A stretch of DNA of 64,000 nt, from contig NZ_LT629770.1 in NCBI RefSeq assembly GCF_900105335.1, positions 1,922,001 through 1,986,000 of the forward strand. Reading direction: 5' to 3'. Numbering within the stretch: the stretch's first letter is position 1; every line of letters begins with the position of its first letter. This document shows positions 52,047 through 61,265 of the stretch, piece after piece. This DNA is from Microbacterium paraoxydans. Lineage in GTDB: Bacteria > Actinomycetota > Actinomycetes > Actinomycetales > Microbacteriaceae. The translations under genes were made by a program, and so were the position numbers. The notes beneath the pieces were generated by a model. It was not told where the DNA came from and did no database searches. It saw nothing but the letters and a program-made list of their open reading frames with translations.

Positions 52047-53673
52047 TCTCGGGCGCGCCAGCGCCATCATCGGCGCGGGCACCCTGGTCTCCCGCGTGAC
52101 CGGGCTGCTGCGCAGCATCGTCCTCGTCGGTGTGCTCGGCTCCGTCGCCTCCGAGGCCGCTGACGCCTTCACCTACGCGAACCAGTTGCCCAACAGCGTC
52201 TTCTCGTTGATCTCGGTGGGCATCCTCACAGCCGTCATCGTGCCGCAGATCGTCAAGGCCACGGCGGATGCGGACGGCGGCAACGCGTTCATCTCCAAGC
52301 TCTTCACCCTCGGTACGGTCGTCCTCGTCGTGGTCACCGGTATCGCCACGGCCTGCGCACCGTGGCTCGTGCACATCGTGGCCGGTCGTGCGAACCCGGA
52401 GCTACTGGCCCTCGCCACGGCGCTGGCGTACTGGTGCCTCCCGCAGATCCTGCTGTACGGCCTGTACGCAATGATCGGCGAGGCGCTCAACGCCCGCCGC
52501 ATCTTCGGGCCCTTCACGTGGGCGCCGGTCGTCAACAACGTCGTCTCGATCATCGGGTTCCTGGCGCTCGGCGCCCTCTTCGGACCCGTGCCCACGCGCG
52601 CGGCGGAGTGGACGCCGACGATGATCTCGCTCCTCGGCGGGACCGCGACCCTCGGCATCGCCCTGCAGGCCGTGGTGCTGCTGGTCTTCTGGCGTCGTAC
52701 GGGGCTGGCTCTGAAGCCGGACTTCCGCTGGCGCGGCGTCGGGCTCGGCACGGTCGGCCGCCTCGCCGGATGGACCTTCCTGATGGCGTTCGCGAGCCTG
52801 GCTGCGGGGACCCTGCAAGGCTTCATCGTCAGCGAGGCGGCGGGACTCGAGGCCTCGGCCACGGTCACGACCAACGCCTGGCTGATCTTCATGCTCCCCT
52901 ACTCGGTGATCGTGCTGTCGATCGGCACCCCCTACTTCACCCAGATCAGCGAGCACGCCGCGAGTGGCCGGGACGACGAGGTCCGCAGCGACATCTCCCG
53001 GAGCATCCGCACGCTCCTCTTCTTCATCGCCGCCGCCGTCGCCGCCGTGGCCGCCGCCGCCGTTCCGGCCTCGCGGGTCTTCACGAAGGACACCGAGTTC
53101 GTGACCGCCGATGACGCGGCGAGGTCCGCCGCGCTGGTCCTGCTCTGCTACCTGCTCAGCCTGATCCCTCTGACCGTTCTCTTCATCGTCCAGCGCACCT
53201 TCTACGCCTACGACGACACCCGCACCCCGTTCTGGTTCACGATCGTGCAGTGCACGCTCATCGTGGCCACCGCCCTCCTCGCCTGGGCGCTGTTCGAGGC
53301 CGAGGTGCTGCCGCTGTCCCTGCTGGCCGCCGCCGTCGCCCTGGGGCAGTCCGTGGCCAGCATCCTGCAGACCGTCCTGGCCGTCTGGCTCCTGCACCGG
53401 AAGATCGGTGGTCTGGGAGTGCGCTCCTGGCTGGCCGCCGTGGGGCGATTCGGTCTGGCTGCGGTGCCTGCGGGCCTCGCCGGCTGGGGCGTGTTCGTGC
53501 TGAGCGGAGGAGCGGACGGCTGGATGATGGGCAGCGCGATGCTCGGTGCGCTCGGCACCGCCGTCATCGGACTCGTCGTGGTGCTCGTCTACGTCGCGAT
53601 CCTCGCGGTCTTCCGCGCCCCGGAGCTGAAGGCCGCCGGCGGGCTCGTCCGCCGCTTCCTGCCCGGCCGCTGA
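52039..53673 (+). CDS. murJ: Lipid II flippase MurJ
   Basis: 544 aa from the GTG at 52039, overlapping DUF6049 by 8 nt. Fourteen helices are predicted. The opening SLGRASAIIGAGTLVSRVTGLLRSIVL is the MviN/MurJ N-terminal signature. Another is AFTYANQLPNSVFSLISVGILTAVIVPQIV. The YDDTRTPFWFTIVQCTLIVATALLAW loop in the second half is also MurJ-like. It flips lipid-linked peptidoglycan precursors across the membrane. The C-terminal kinase-like extension of mycobacterial MviN is absent. Origin-proximal placement before trxB is usual for actinobacteria. Confidence 0.94.
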   Translation: MTSLGRASAIIGAGTLVSRVTGLLRSIVLVGVLGSVASEAADAFTYANQLPNSVFSLISVGILTAVIVPQIVKATADADGGNAFISKLFTLGTVVLVVVTGIATACAPWLVHIVAGRANPELLALATALAYWCLPQILLYGLYAMIGEALNARRIFGPFTWAPVVNNVVSIIGFLALGALFGPVPTRAAEWTPTMISLLGGTATLGIALQAVVLLVFWRRTGLALKPDFRWRGVGLGTVGRLAGWTFLMAFASLAAGTLQGFIVSEAAGLEASATVTTNAWLIFMLPYSVIVLSIGTPYFTQISEHAASGRDDEVRSDISRSIRTLLFFIAAAVAAVAAAAVPASRVFTKDTEFVTADDAARSAALVLLCYLLSLIPLTVLFIVQRTFYAYDDTRTPFWFTIVQCTLIVATALLAWALFEAEVLPLSLLAAAVALGQSVASILQTVLAVWLLHRKIGGLGVRSWLAAVGRFGLAAVPAGLAGWGVFVLSGGADGWMMGSAMLGALGTAVIGLVVVLVYVAILAVFRAPELKAAGGLVRRFLPGR

Positions 53674-53692
53674 CGCGGGAATGCCCCGCGGT

Positions 53693-53698
53693 TACCAT
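53693..53698 (+). promoter_or_regulatory. Putative -10 box of trxB
   Basis: TACCAT, 54 nt before the trxB ATG. Just upstream a small hairpin (CGCGGG/CCCGCG, 53674-53690) closes the murJ transcript. Confidence 0.45.
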
Positions 53699-53752
53699 GG
53701 GTTGAAGCAGTCGGACGTCTTTCGACGGCACCGCCTTTCTAACGGAGATCAC

Positions 53753-54727
53753 ATGCGTCAGGTCATCATCATCGGCTCCGGCCCCGCCGGATTCACGGCT
53801 GCCATCTACGCGGCGCGCGCGAACCTGGAGCCGCTCCTCATCGCGAGCTCCGTCGAGGTCGGCGGAGAGCTCATGAACACGACCGAGGTGGAGAACTACC
53901 CCGGCTTCCCGGAGGGCATCCAGGGCCCCGAGCTCATGGCGAAGTTCCAGGAGCAGGCCGAGAAGTTCGGCACCGAGGTGCTCTACGACGACGTCACCGA
54001 GCTCGACGTCGCCGGTCCCGTCAAGAAGGTCACCCTCGGTTCGGGCGCCACCCACGAGGCGAAGACCATCATCTACGCGACGGGTTCCGCCTACCGCAAG
54101 CTCGGCATCGAGGGCGAGGAGCGTCTCTCCGGCTTCGGTGTCTCCTGGTGCGCCACCTGCGACGGCTTCTTCTTCCGTCAGAAGACGATCGCCGTCGTCG
54201 GCGGCGGCGACTCGGCGATGGAGGAGGCCACCTTCCTCACGCGCTTCGCGGACAAGGTGTACGTCATCCACCGCAAGGACACCCTCCGCGCCTCGAAGAT
54301 CATGCAGGAGCGTGCCTTCGCGAACGAGAAGATCGAGTTCGTGTGGAACAGCGAGGTCGTGGAGATCCTCGGCGACAACGCCGTCTCGGGCGTGCAGCTG
54401 CGTTCCACGGAGGACGGCTCGCTCCGCGACCTGCCCCTCGACGGCCTGTTCATCGCCATCGGCAACGACCCGCGCACCCACCTCGTCCACGAGAAGCTCG
54501 AGCTCACGCCCGAGGGAACGATCTGGGTCGACGGTCGCTCCTCGCGCACGTCGGTCCCCGGTGTCTTCGCCGCCGGCGACGTGATCGACCCCACCTACCG
54601 CCAGGCCATCACGGCTGCCGGGACGGGCACGATCGCAGCCCTCGACGCCGAGCACTTCCTCGCCGACCTCGAGGACTCCTCCGTCGAGGTCCCTGCGGCC
54701 GAGGCCGCTGAGGTCATCACGGCCTGA
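53753..54727 (+). CDS. trxB: Thioredoxin-disulfide reductase
   Basis: 324 aa from the ATG at 53753, with ACGGAGA upstream; the longer frame is read-through. The FAD motif is IIIGSGPAGFTAAIYAAR at the start. The redox motif CATC is at residues 133-136 (SWCATCDGFFF). The NADPH motif GGGDSAMEEA and the closing FAD motif GVFAAGDVIDPTYRQAITAAGTG follow. It uses NADPH to reduce thioredoxin, whose gene follows at once. An intercistronic hairpin lies between them. Confidence 0.98.
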   Translation: MRQVIIIGSGPAGFTAAIYAARANLEPLLIASSVEVGGELMNTTEVENYPGFPEGIQGPELMAKFQEQAEKFGTEVLYDDVTELDVAGPVKKVTLGSGATHEAKTIIYATGSAYRKLGIEGEERLSGFGVSWCATCDGFFFRQKTIAVVGGGDSAMEEATFLTRFADKVYVIHRKDTLRASKIMQERAFANEKIEFVWNSEVVEILGDNAVSGVQLRSTEDGSLRDLPLDGLFIAIGNDPRTHLVHEKLELTPEGTIWVDGRSSRTSVPGVFAAGDVIDPTYRQAITAAGTGTIAALDAEHFLADLEDSSVEVPAAEAAEVITA

Positions 54728-54761
54728 CAACGGCCGGGAACACTTTCCCCCCGCCCGTTGT
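54727..54761 (+). terminator. Intercistronic hairpin between trxB and trxA
   Basis: ACAACGGCCGGG pairs with CCCGCCCGTTGT over 12 bp with one mismatch, 11-nt loop, beginning at the trxB stop. It can act as a partial terminator or mRNA stabiliser. Confidence 0.6.
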
Positions 54762-54795
54762 TGCAACAGGCGAACCTCGAACAAGGAGAACTCTG

Positions 54796-55119
54796 ATGAG
54801 TGCAAAGGCAACGAGCCAGGCGACCTGGGAGCAGGACGTGCTGCAGGCCGATGGTCCCGTGCTGGTGGACTTCTGGGCCGAGTGGTGCGGTCCGTGTCGT
54901 ATGGTCGCGCCGGTGCTGGACGAGATCCAGTCCGACAACCCCGACAAGATCACCATCCTCAAGCTCAACGTGGACGAGAACCCGGAGCTGGCTATGAAGT
55001 ACCAGATCACGTCGATCCCGGCGATGAAGGTCTTCCAGGGCGGAGAGGTCAAGACGACGATCATCGGCGCCAAGCCGAAGTTCGCCCTCGAGCAGGATCT
55101 CGCCGCTTTCCTCGGCTGA
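54796..55119 (+). CDS. trxA: Thioredoxin
   Basis: 107 aa, preceded by AAGGAGA. The active site WCGPC is at residues 30-34, in the strand VLVDFWAEWCGPCRMVAPVLDEI. The cis-Pro loop reads ITSIPAMKVFQGGE. It is the usual cytosolic thioredoxin size and can serve ribonucleotide reductase and peroxide defence. It follows trxB by 68 nt and ends in a strong hairpin. It may also reduce the ArsC found 36 kb away. Confidence 0.98.
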   Translation: MSAKATSQATWEQDVLQADGPVLVDFWAEWCGPCRMVAPVLDEIQSDNPDKITILKLNVDENPELAMKYQITSIPAMKVFQGGEVKTTIIGAKPKFALEQDLAAFLG

Positions 55120-55134
55120 TCCCCCACGACCACG

Positions 55135-55166
55135 AGAAGGGCCGCACCTCCGGGTGCGGTCCTTCT
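55135..55166 (+). terminator. Terminator hairpin after trxA
   Basis: The stem AGAAGGGCCGCACC/GGTGCGGTCCTTCT (14 bp with a single G-U) closes a TCCG loop, 15 nt after the trxA stop. It also reads through toward the convergent GrpB gene. Confidence 0.8.
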
Positions 55167-55193
55167 GGCATTCCCGGGGACGCCTGCGCCCGG

Positions 55194-55718
55194 TCAGCGC
55201 TTGTCGTACACGTCCACGGGCTCGAGACCGCGCGCGGCCCGGGCGCTGTTCACGATCTCCTGGATGACGGCCGTCTTTCCCGCGTTGTAGGAGGACACCC
55301 CGTCCGCCGCCGCCCGCGCTGCGTCGTGCTTGGCGCGCTCGTATCGCTCCGCGTCTGCCCGATGCGCGCGCAGCCAGTCCCGCAGCAGACGCTGGGGCGC
55401 GAGATCCCACTCCGCGACAGGGAAGAAATGCGCGATGGCGAGGCGCTCCCCCGCCGACTCCCGGATCATCACCGGATGCGTGCGAACCCCGCTGCCGATG
55501 CGCCAGCCGGCCTCCTCCAGTGCGGAGCTCCGGTCGCCGAACTGCTCCCCTGTCTCCACGCGCACCGCGAGGTCGATGACCGGCTTCGCGCTCATCCCGG
55601 GAATAGCGGTCGAGCCGATGTGCTCGATGATCCATTCCTCGGCCCCGGCGGCGCGCATCGATGTCGCGAACTCCTCGAACCGCTGCGGCCACGACGGATC
55701 ATACGGAACGAGGAGCAT
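55194..55718 (-). CDS. GrpB family nucleotidyltransferase-fold protein
   Basis: 174 aa. The GrpB (UPF0157) core is clear: LVPYDPSWPQRFEEFATSMRAAG, then WIIEHIGSTAIPGMSAKPVIDLAVRV, in which the HIGSTA-PG-KP-ID elements form the nucleotidyltransferase-like centre. The C-terminal helix contains YERAKHDAARAAADGVSSYNAGKTAVIQEIV. Relatives are fused to CoaE in some actinobacteria. The function of standalone copies is unknown. It lies 6 nt after the upstream 111-aa gene and is probably co-transcribed with it. Confidence 0.9.
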   Translation of the reverse strand: MLLVPYDPSWPQRFEEFATSMRAAGAEEWIIEHIGSTAIPGMSAKPVIDLAVRVETGEQFGDRSSALEEAGWRIGSGVRTHPVMIRESAGERLAIAHFFPVAEWDLAPQRLLRDWLRAHRADAERYERAKHDAARAAADGVSSYNAGKTAVIQEIVNSARAARGLEPVDVYDKR

Positions 55719-55724
55719 CGGTCG

Positions 55725-56060
55725 TCAGGACGCGTCGGCGATGCGGGGATCCCAGCGGCGGTGGCGCTGCTTCTCGTCCAGAAGCCCCCAGACGGCCGGT
55801 GTGAGCTCCGGGTACTCGAGGGCGATCTGCCGCAGCACGCGGTAGTGTCGTGCGGCGTTGGGTCGCACACCGTCATTCGCCGCGATGTTGTCCGCACGGA
55901 GCAGGTACACGACGAGTTCGTCGACGCTGGGCAGCTCCTCCATGAACTCCCAGGGGTCCTCACCGCCCAGAAGGCGCTCCTGGACGAGGACGGCGAGTTC
56001 GTCCGACGCCTCGGCGCGCAGCACTTCCAGGCTGGCGCGACGGGGGACGGATTCGGTCAT
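55725..56060 (-). CDS. Conserved 111-aa protein of unknown function
   Basis: 111 aa, soluble and acidic. Segments are LEVLRAEASDELAVLVQERLLGG, a Trp-Glu-Phe helix (DPWEFMEELPSVDELVVYLLRADNIA) and ARHYRVLRQIALEYPELTPAVWGLL. I do not recognise a named family. It sits 9 nt after the sugar porter and 6 nt before GrpB, so it belongs to a minus-strand operon. Its role is open. Confidence 0.65.
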   Translation of the reverse strand: MTESVPRRASLEVLRAEASDELAVLVQERLLGGEDPWEFMEELPSVDELVVYLLRADNIAANDGVRPNAARHYRVLRQIALEYPELTPAVWGLLDEKQRHRRWDPRIADAS

Positions 56061-56069
56061 CCCTCCAGC

Positions 56070-57518
56070 CTACGCGCGTGCGCGACGGGGTCGGCGCTCC
56101 ACCTTCGCATCCTCGCTCATGTCTTCGAGCTCGCGGCCCTTGGTCTCCGGCACCTTGAAGAACACGAAGAAGAACGACAGCAACGCGAAGAACGCGTAGA
56201 AGCCGTACGCGAACGTGAGGCCGATCTCGGCGAATGCGGGGAACGTCGTCGAGATGAAGAAGTTGGCCACCCACTGCGCCGCCGCGGCGACGGCCAGAGC
56301 ACCGGCACGGATCGAGTTCGGGAAGATCTCGCCCAGGAGCACCCACACCAGCGGGCCCCAGCTCGCACCGAAGAACACGACGAAGCCGTTGGCGCAGATG
56401 AGGGCGACGGTGGCCCAGGGGTCCGGGAGCGTCGCGGTTCCGGAGGCGTCGAGCGTACCGAACGAGAAGGCGAGCGCCATGAGTCCGAGGGTCACCGTCA
56501 TGCCGACCGAGCCGACGAGGAGCATGATCCGACGACCGACCCGGTCGACGAGGAGGATCGCGACGATCGTGACGACGATGTTCGTGACGGAGGTGATGAC
56601 GGACGTGAGGAGGGCACTGGATTCGTCGAAGCCCACCGACTGCCACAGCGTGGTGGAGTAGTAGAAGATGACATTGATGCCGACGAACTGCTGGAACACC
56701 GACAGCAGGATGCCGACCCAGACGATCGGCTTGAGTCCTAGCCGGCTTCCCCGCAGGTCCCGCAGCGACTCCGAGCGCTCCGTGTCGATCGTGCCCGTGA
56801 TCTCCTTGATCTTCACTTCGGTGTCGATCGTCCCCGTGACGGTCCGGAGCACTTCCGCGGCGCGCTTCACCTCGCCCTTGCGGACCAGATAGCGCGGGGA
56901 TTCTGGCAGCCGGAGCGACATCAGCCCGTAGACGAGCGCGGGGATGGCCGCGACCATGAACATCCATCGCCACGCGGTCAGGCCCCACAGCGGCTGGTCG
57001 GCCTCCCCCGCGATGCCCGCGAGCAGGGCGTCGGACAGCAGCGCGGCGAAGATGCCGAGGACGATGGCGAGCTGCTGCAGCGATCCCAGGCGCCCTCGGA
57101 TCGCTGCCGGCGACACCTCCGCGATGTACGCGGGTGCGATCACCGAAGCCGCACCGACACCGAGGCCGCCGATCACACGCCAGATGATGAGATCGACGAC
57201 GCTGAAGGCGAGGCCGGAGCCGATCGCCGAGACGAAGAACATGGCGGCGGCGACCACCATCACGGGGATGCGACCGAACTTGTTCGAGACGGGTCCTGCG
57301 AACCAGGCGCCCACGGCGCAGCCGATCAGGGCCGACGACACCGCGAAGCCCTTGAGGCCCGTGCCGAGATCGAATCCGGAGACGTCTCCGGCCAGAGCGT
57401 CGACGGCGCCGTTGATCACCGCGGTGTCGAATCCGAAGAGGAATCCACCCAGAGCCGCCGCGATACTGACGGCGATCACGCGACGCTTGATGGTGGCTGG
57501 ATCAGCTGGTCTGGACAT
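56070..57518 (-). CDS. Sugar porter family MFS transporter
   Basis: 482 aa with twelve predicted helices. Family marks are GGFLFGFDTAVINGA in helix 1, the loop NKFGRIPVM, PESPRYLV at the end of the first half, DRVGRRIML in the second half and the C-terminal PETKGREL. These match proton-sugar symporters of the XylE/IolT/GlcP group. The sugar or polyol cannot be specified. A 13-bp palindrome lies upstream in the gap to parB. Confidence 0.93.
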   Translation of the reverse strand: MSRPADPATIKRRVIAVSIAAALGGFLFGFDTAVINGAVDALAGDVSGFDLGTGLKGFAVSSALIGCAVGAWFAGPVSNKFGRIPVMVVAAAMFFVSAIGSGLAFSVVDLIIWRVIGGLGVGAASVIAPAYIAEVSPAAIRGRLGSLQQLAIVLGIFAALLSDALLAGIAGEADQPLWGLTAWRWMFMVAAIPALVYGLMSLRLPESPRYLVRKGEVKRAAEVLRTVTGTIDTEVKIKEITGTIDTERSESLRDLRGSRLGLKPIVWVGILLSVFQQFVGINVIFYYSTTLWQSVGFDESSALLTSVITSVTNIVVTIVAILLVDRVGRRIMLLVGSVGMTVTLGLMALAFSFGTLDASGTATLPDPWATVALICANGFVVFFGASWGPLVWVLLGEIFPNSIRAGALAVAAAAQWVANFFISTTFPAFAEIGLTFAYGFYAFFALLSFFFVFFKVPETKGRELEDMSEDAKVERRPRRARA

Positions 57519-57534
57519 GGCATCCCCCTCGCAT

Positions 57535-57547
57535 CGTCAAGATGACG
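57535..57547. promoter_or_regulatory. Short palindrome upstream of the sugar porter
   Basis: CGTCA-aga-TGACG, 16 nt before the sugar-porter start codon in the 61-bp gap to parB. It is a possible operator. No regulator gene is adjacent. Confidence 0.3.
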
Positions 57548-57579
57548 CGAGTCTATGCCAGCCCCGACCAGGGGCGGGG

Positions 57580-58554
57580 TCACCGCGCGGAGCCGTACCC
57601 TTCTTCGCCCAGCTCCTCGAGAATGCGGTTCAGATCCTGGATCGATGCGAAATCGATCGTGACCTGGCCTTTTCGGGCACCGAGCGAGATCCGGACGCGC
57701 GTGTTGAGCCGGTCTCCGAGCTTGCCGGCGACCTCGTCCAGGTAGGCCCGCCGCGCACCCGGCGTGGGCTTGGGAGTCTTCCCTGCGGACGGCTGCGACT
57801 TGGCGGCTTCCTCCGTCGCGCGAACGGACAGGTCTTCGTTGACGACCTTGTCCGCCAGACGCTGCATCGCCTCCGGCGAGTCCACGCTGAGGATCGCGCG
57901 GGCGTGCCCGGCGGTCAGCACGCCGGCGGCCACCCGCTGCTGCACCGGCACCGGCAGCTTGAGCAGGCGGATGGTGTTGCTGATCTGGGGACGGGAGCGC
58001 CCGATGCGCGTGGCCAGCTCCTCCTGGGTGATGCCGAAGTCGTCGAGGAGCTGCTGGTAGGCCGACGCCTCTTCGAGGGGATTCAGCTCCGAGCGGTGGA
58101 GGTTCTCCAGCAGCGCGTCACGCAGGAGATCCTCGTCGGCCGTGTCGCGGACGATGGCGGGGATCGCCTCGAGTCCGGCCTCGCGGGCAGCCCGCGTACG
58201 CCGCTCCCCCATGATGAGCTCGTATTCGCCGTCGTTGTTCTTCCGGACGACCACCGGCTGCAGCACGCCGAACTCACGGACGCTGTGCACGAGTTCCGCG
58301 AGGTCCTCGGGGTTGAAGTGCGTGCGGGGCTGCCGCGGGTTGGGGACGATCGCCTGCGGGTCGACCTGGATCAGGTGGATCCCCGGCACCGCCTCGAGTT
58401 CGGTCTCGGGCGCGGCGTCGGCGCTCGTGGAGGGAGCCTCGGGGGTCGGAGCGATCTTCGCGCCGGGGAAGAACACGTCGACGGGACGTTCGGTCTGGTC
58501 CGCCGTCGGGATGAGGGCGCCGATACCGCGGCCGAGTCCAGTGCGCTTCGCCAT
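57580..58554 (-). CDS. parB: Chromosome partitioning protein ParB
   Basis: 324 aa from the ATG at 58554, overlapping the parA stop by 1 nt. It opens MAKRTGLGRGIGALIP, the chromosomal ParB N-terminus. The N-terminal CTPase domain includes IVPNPRQPRTHFNPEDLAELVHSVREFGVLQPVVVR and the CTP motif GERRTRAAREAG (about residue 114). The helix-turn-helix part has RIGRSRPQISNTIRLLKLP. A dimerisation region ends the protein. ParB loads at parS and, with ParA, separates the origins. Its binding sites fill the 3-kb region upstream of parA. Confidence 0.97.
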   Translation of the reverse strand: MAKRTGLGRGIGALIPTADQTERPVDVFFPGAKIAPTPEAPSTSADAAPETELEAVPGIHLIQVDPQAIVPNPRQPRTHFNPEDLAELVHSVREFGVLQPVVVRKNNDGEYELIMGERRTRAAREAGLEAIPAIVRDTADEDLLRDALLENLHRSELNPLEEASAYQQLLDDFGITQEELATRIGRSRPQISNTIRLLKLPVPVQQRVAAGVLTAGHARAILSVDSPEAMQRLADKVVNEDLSVRATEEAAKSQPSAGKTPKPTPGARRAYLDEVAGKLGDRLNTRVRISLGARKGQVTIDFASIQDLNRILEELGEEGYGSAR

Positions 58555-59477
58555 TATCTCTCCTTGCTCTGCGTCTGTCGCGACGCGATTTCGACGGCGG
58601 CCTCGCGGTACGCGATCGCCCCGGCGGACTGACCGTCGTAGGCGATGACCGTCTGGCCGAAACTGGGGGCTTCCGACACACGGACGGAGCGCGGAATCAC
58701 GGTGTCCAGCACCTGCGAAGGGAAGTGGGACCGCACTTCCTCCGCCACCTGCTGGGCCAGCCGCGTCCGTCCGTCGAACATCGTGAGGAGGATGGTCGAC
58801 AGATGCAGACCCGGGTTGAGGTGCTTCTGGATCATCTGGATGCTGCCGAGCAGCTGGCTCAGACCCTCCAGCGCGTAGTACTCGCACTGGATCGGGATGA
58901 AGACCTCGTTCGCGGCGGTGAAAGCGTTGATCGTGAGCAGCCCGAGGGAAGGAGGGCAGTCGATGATGACGAAGTCCACCGGATGGTCCGCGAGGTAGTC
59001 CTCCAGAGCCCGACGGAGGCGGTGCTCTCGCGCCACCTGCGCGACGAGCTCGATCTCAGCGCCTGCGAGGTGGATGGTGCTCGGCGCGCAGAAGAGATTC
59101 GGACTCTCCGGGCTCGGCTGCACGATCTCCGCGAGGGGGAACTCGTCGATGAGGACGTCGTAGACGCTCGGGGTGTCGGCGTTGTGGGGCACCCCGAGGG
59201 CCGTGGAGGCGTTCCCCTGCGGATCGAGGTCGATGACAAGGATCTTCGCGCCCAGTCCCGCCAGCGCGGATGCGATGTTCACGGCGCTGGTGGTCTTACC
59301 CACGCCGCCCTTCTGATTCGACACCGTCAGGATGCGGGTGTCGCCACTGAACTCAACGGAGACCCCTTCCAGCGCGCGGCGCCGGGCGGAGAGATCCGCG
59401 ATTTCTCGCGCGAGGGGTGTATCCATCCCGAACGACTCGTTCGACGATGCCTTCTCGGACTGTTTCACGTGAAACAT
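58554..59477 (-). CDS. parA: Chromosome partitioning ATPase ParA
   Basis: 307 aa from the ATG at 59477, preceded by AAGGAG. The N-terminus MFHVKQ is written by a parS site: the palindrome covers codons 1-5. The deviant Walker A is KGGVGKTT (residues 56-63). Also visible are IDLDPQGNAS, VIIDCPPSLGLLTINAFTA and EYYALEGLSQLL, all normal for ParA. An internal ATG at codon 18 (59426) would give a protein starting after the parS, and cannot be excluded. It drives segregation of ParB-parS complexes. Confidence 0.96.
   Translation of the reverse strand: MFHVKQSEKASSNESFGMDTPLAREIADLSARRRALEGVSVEFSGDTRILTVSNQKGGVGKTTSAVNIASALAGLGAKILVIDLDPQGNASTALGVPHNADTPSVYDVLIDEFPLAEIVQPSPESPNLFCAPSTIHLAGAEIELVAQVAREHRLRRALEDYLADHPVDFVIIDCPPSLGLLTINAFTAANEVFIPIQCEYYALEGLSQLLGSIQMIQKHLNPGLHLSTILLTMFDGRTRLAQQVAEEVRSHFPSQVLDTVIPRSVRVSEAPSFGQTVIAYDGQSAGAIAYREAAVEIASRQTQSKER
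59462..59475. other. parS: parS site overlapping the parA start
   Basis: GTTTCACGTGAAAC, an exact 14-bp parS; with flanking bases TGTTTCACGTGAAACA it extends to 16 bp. It spans parA codons 1-5, so ParB bound here could also repress parAB. Confidence 0.95.
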
Positions 59478-59608
59478 CCACTCCTTTCGGGGCCGCGTTC
59501 CACTCTAATCGCAGGGACGGACCTCGCATCACCGGCACGACCAGGCAGCAGGATACGTGCCTCGCGTACCTCGTCCGCCGGATGGCCTGCAGGACGCAGA
59601 ACCTGGAC

Positions 59609-59622
59609 GTTTCACGTGGAAC
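59609..59622. other. parS: parS site with one mismatch
   Basis: GTTTCACGTGGAAC, differing from the exact 14-mer at one base. 147 bp from the parA-start site. Confidence 0.8.
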
Positions 59623-60222
59623 GCCTGGTTGCACTCCCGTCCTGCAGATTGGCCTCCTTGCCTCACTTCTCTGGCGTGTCGTCCGGGGTAGCGGGCGGAA
59701 TTGGGGCCTCGTCTTCATCCGTGTCCCAGGGTCACGTCGGGTGGCACGCCCGCCTCGGCCAGATCGAGGACATTCCTCCCCGTTCCGCCGTCCTTCCACG
59801 CCGTCATACAGCCCTGAACCCATAAGAGCCCCGGCTTCGGGGACCCGCGATGGGCACTCCGGCACGCGCAGGCTCGACATTTGCGCGCCGCTCCCCCAAG
59901 ACGGGGCAGGCACGACGAGCGCTACGCCGCCAGACGGGAGCGCCTCGGAGGACTGCTTCCTTGTCCGTGTCTGAACGGCCCCCTGCACCGGTCCAGCTCA
60001 CCTGCACCATGCCATCGTCGTGTGAACCTCCGCACGACCCTTGGTCGGCCTAGGCACTCGGCGTAGCCCGGGTCCCCCGTGGTGCTCCGTCCGCGCCTGC
60101 CTCCACCCGTCGCTGCCGTAGGGAGTCGTACGCGGCGCACGCCGGTCACCCGGCACGCGGGATCCTCCGGTCCGCTGCTCTTCGTGCGTGAGGAGAGCTG
60201 ATGAGTCCACACTCTCGGCCCT

Positions 60223-60236
60223 GTTTCACGTGAAAC
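60223..60236. other. parS: parS site
   Basis: Exact 14-bp GTTTCACGTGAAAC. Confidence 0.95.
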
Positions 60237-60797
60237 GTCCCGCGGTCCTCCATCTTCAGGCGAACGCGAACTCCGTGTCGCTGGATCCCGCAGGTGGTCC
60301 AGTAGGCCGACCTGGCGTGAACTTTCTGGGGACCGGGAGCGGTGGCGCCCGCTGGAGTGCGCCCTGCATGCCGTGGCGCAATCGAGAAGCTCGGCACCAG
60401 TGTTCGCCAGGCACGGCCCGGGATCCTCCGCGACACCCCCAGAACGATACGCGGGTGACCGTGCGCACGTCGTCGAGCTCACGGCCACCGGTCGGTGCTC
60501 GGTCACGCACGAGGGTTCCACGCGGTCCGCCAATCCCTGAGAGCACACCTCCTTAAATCCCGGCCGCCTACAACCAGACAATCAGACAGCCCACGCCGAA
60601 CCCTTCACTACAGGGGCACCCGCACCCACGAACGACCGCGTTCCAGCCGCCGCATAGATGGAGAGCGCCACCGTGAGTGCGACGCAACCCACGACCGATC
60701 ACCAAGACTGACGCCCAGAAACCACCTGACTGTCATTGGGCCGGGCTTCGTCAGATCACGCAACCGCCCTGACCGCCGCAGGCTCACCCTGGACGAC

Positions 60798-60810
60798 GTT
60801 CAGGGGAGAC
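60798..60810. other. parS: Decayed parS site
   Basis: GTTCAGGGGAGAC keeps the ends of parS but has lost its core. It is 152 bp before the exact site at 60950 and begins a repeat unit like those that follow, so it is probably a parS ruined by mutation. Confidence 0.5.
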
Positions 60811-60949
60811 GGCGGTACGGAGCCCGACGCTCGGCTCCGCGCGCTGCGATCCGTGGCCGTCGTCGCCGGGGAGCATGGGACACCGACCGTGGATTGGGAC
60901 GCGGCTGCTCCCCCCTGCCCACGTGCTTCCACAGCGACTGGATTTAACC

Positions 60950-60963
60950 GTTTCACGTGAAAC
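60950..60963. other. parS: parS site
   Basis: Exact 14-bp GTTTCACGTGAAAC. Confidence 0.95.
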
Positions 60964-61100
60964 CACGGAAAGACGCCGAACTCTCGGCTCTGCGCGCTGC
61001 GATCCTGGTTCAGCGCTGCCGCGCAGCATCAGGCCCTCTCCTAGATAAGGAGACGGCTGTCGCCCTGCCGGCGGTGCTCGCGCGGCGCCTGACGGCCAAC

Positions 61101-61114
61101 GTTTCACGTGAAAC
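61101..61114. other. parS: parS site
   Basis: Exact 14-bp GTTTCACGTGAAAC, exactly 151 bp after the previous one. Confidence 0.95.
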
Positions 61115-61251
61115 AGCGGTACCAGCCCGACGCTCTGCCCTGCGCGCTGCGCTCCCTGCCAACTCCGCCAGCAGCATCGAACACTGGGCTCGAGCAGCAA
61201 GACGATTGCCTTACGCACCGAGAGTCCTTCGCCCGGGTAACTGTCGCCACC

Positions 61252-61265
61252 GTTTCACGTGAAAC
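61252..61265. other. parS: parS site
   Basis: Exact 14-bp GTTTCACGTGAAAC, again exactly 151 bp after the previous one. Confidence 0.95.
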
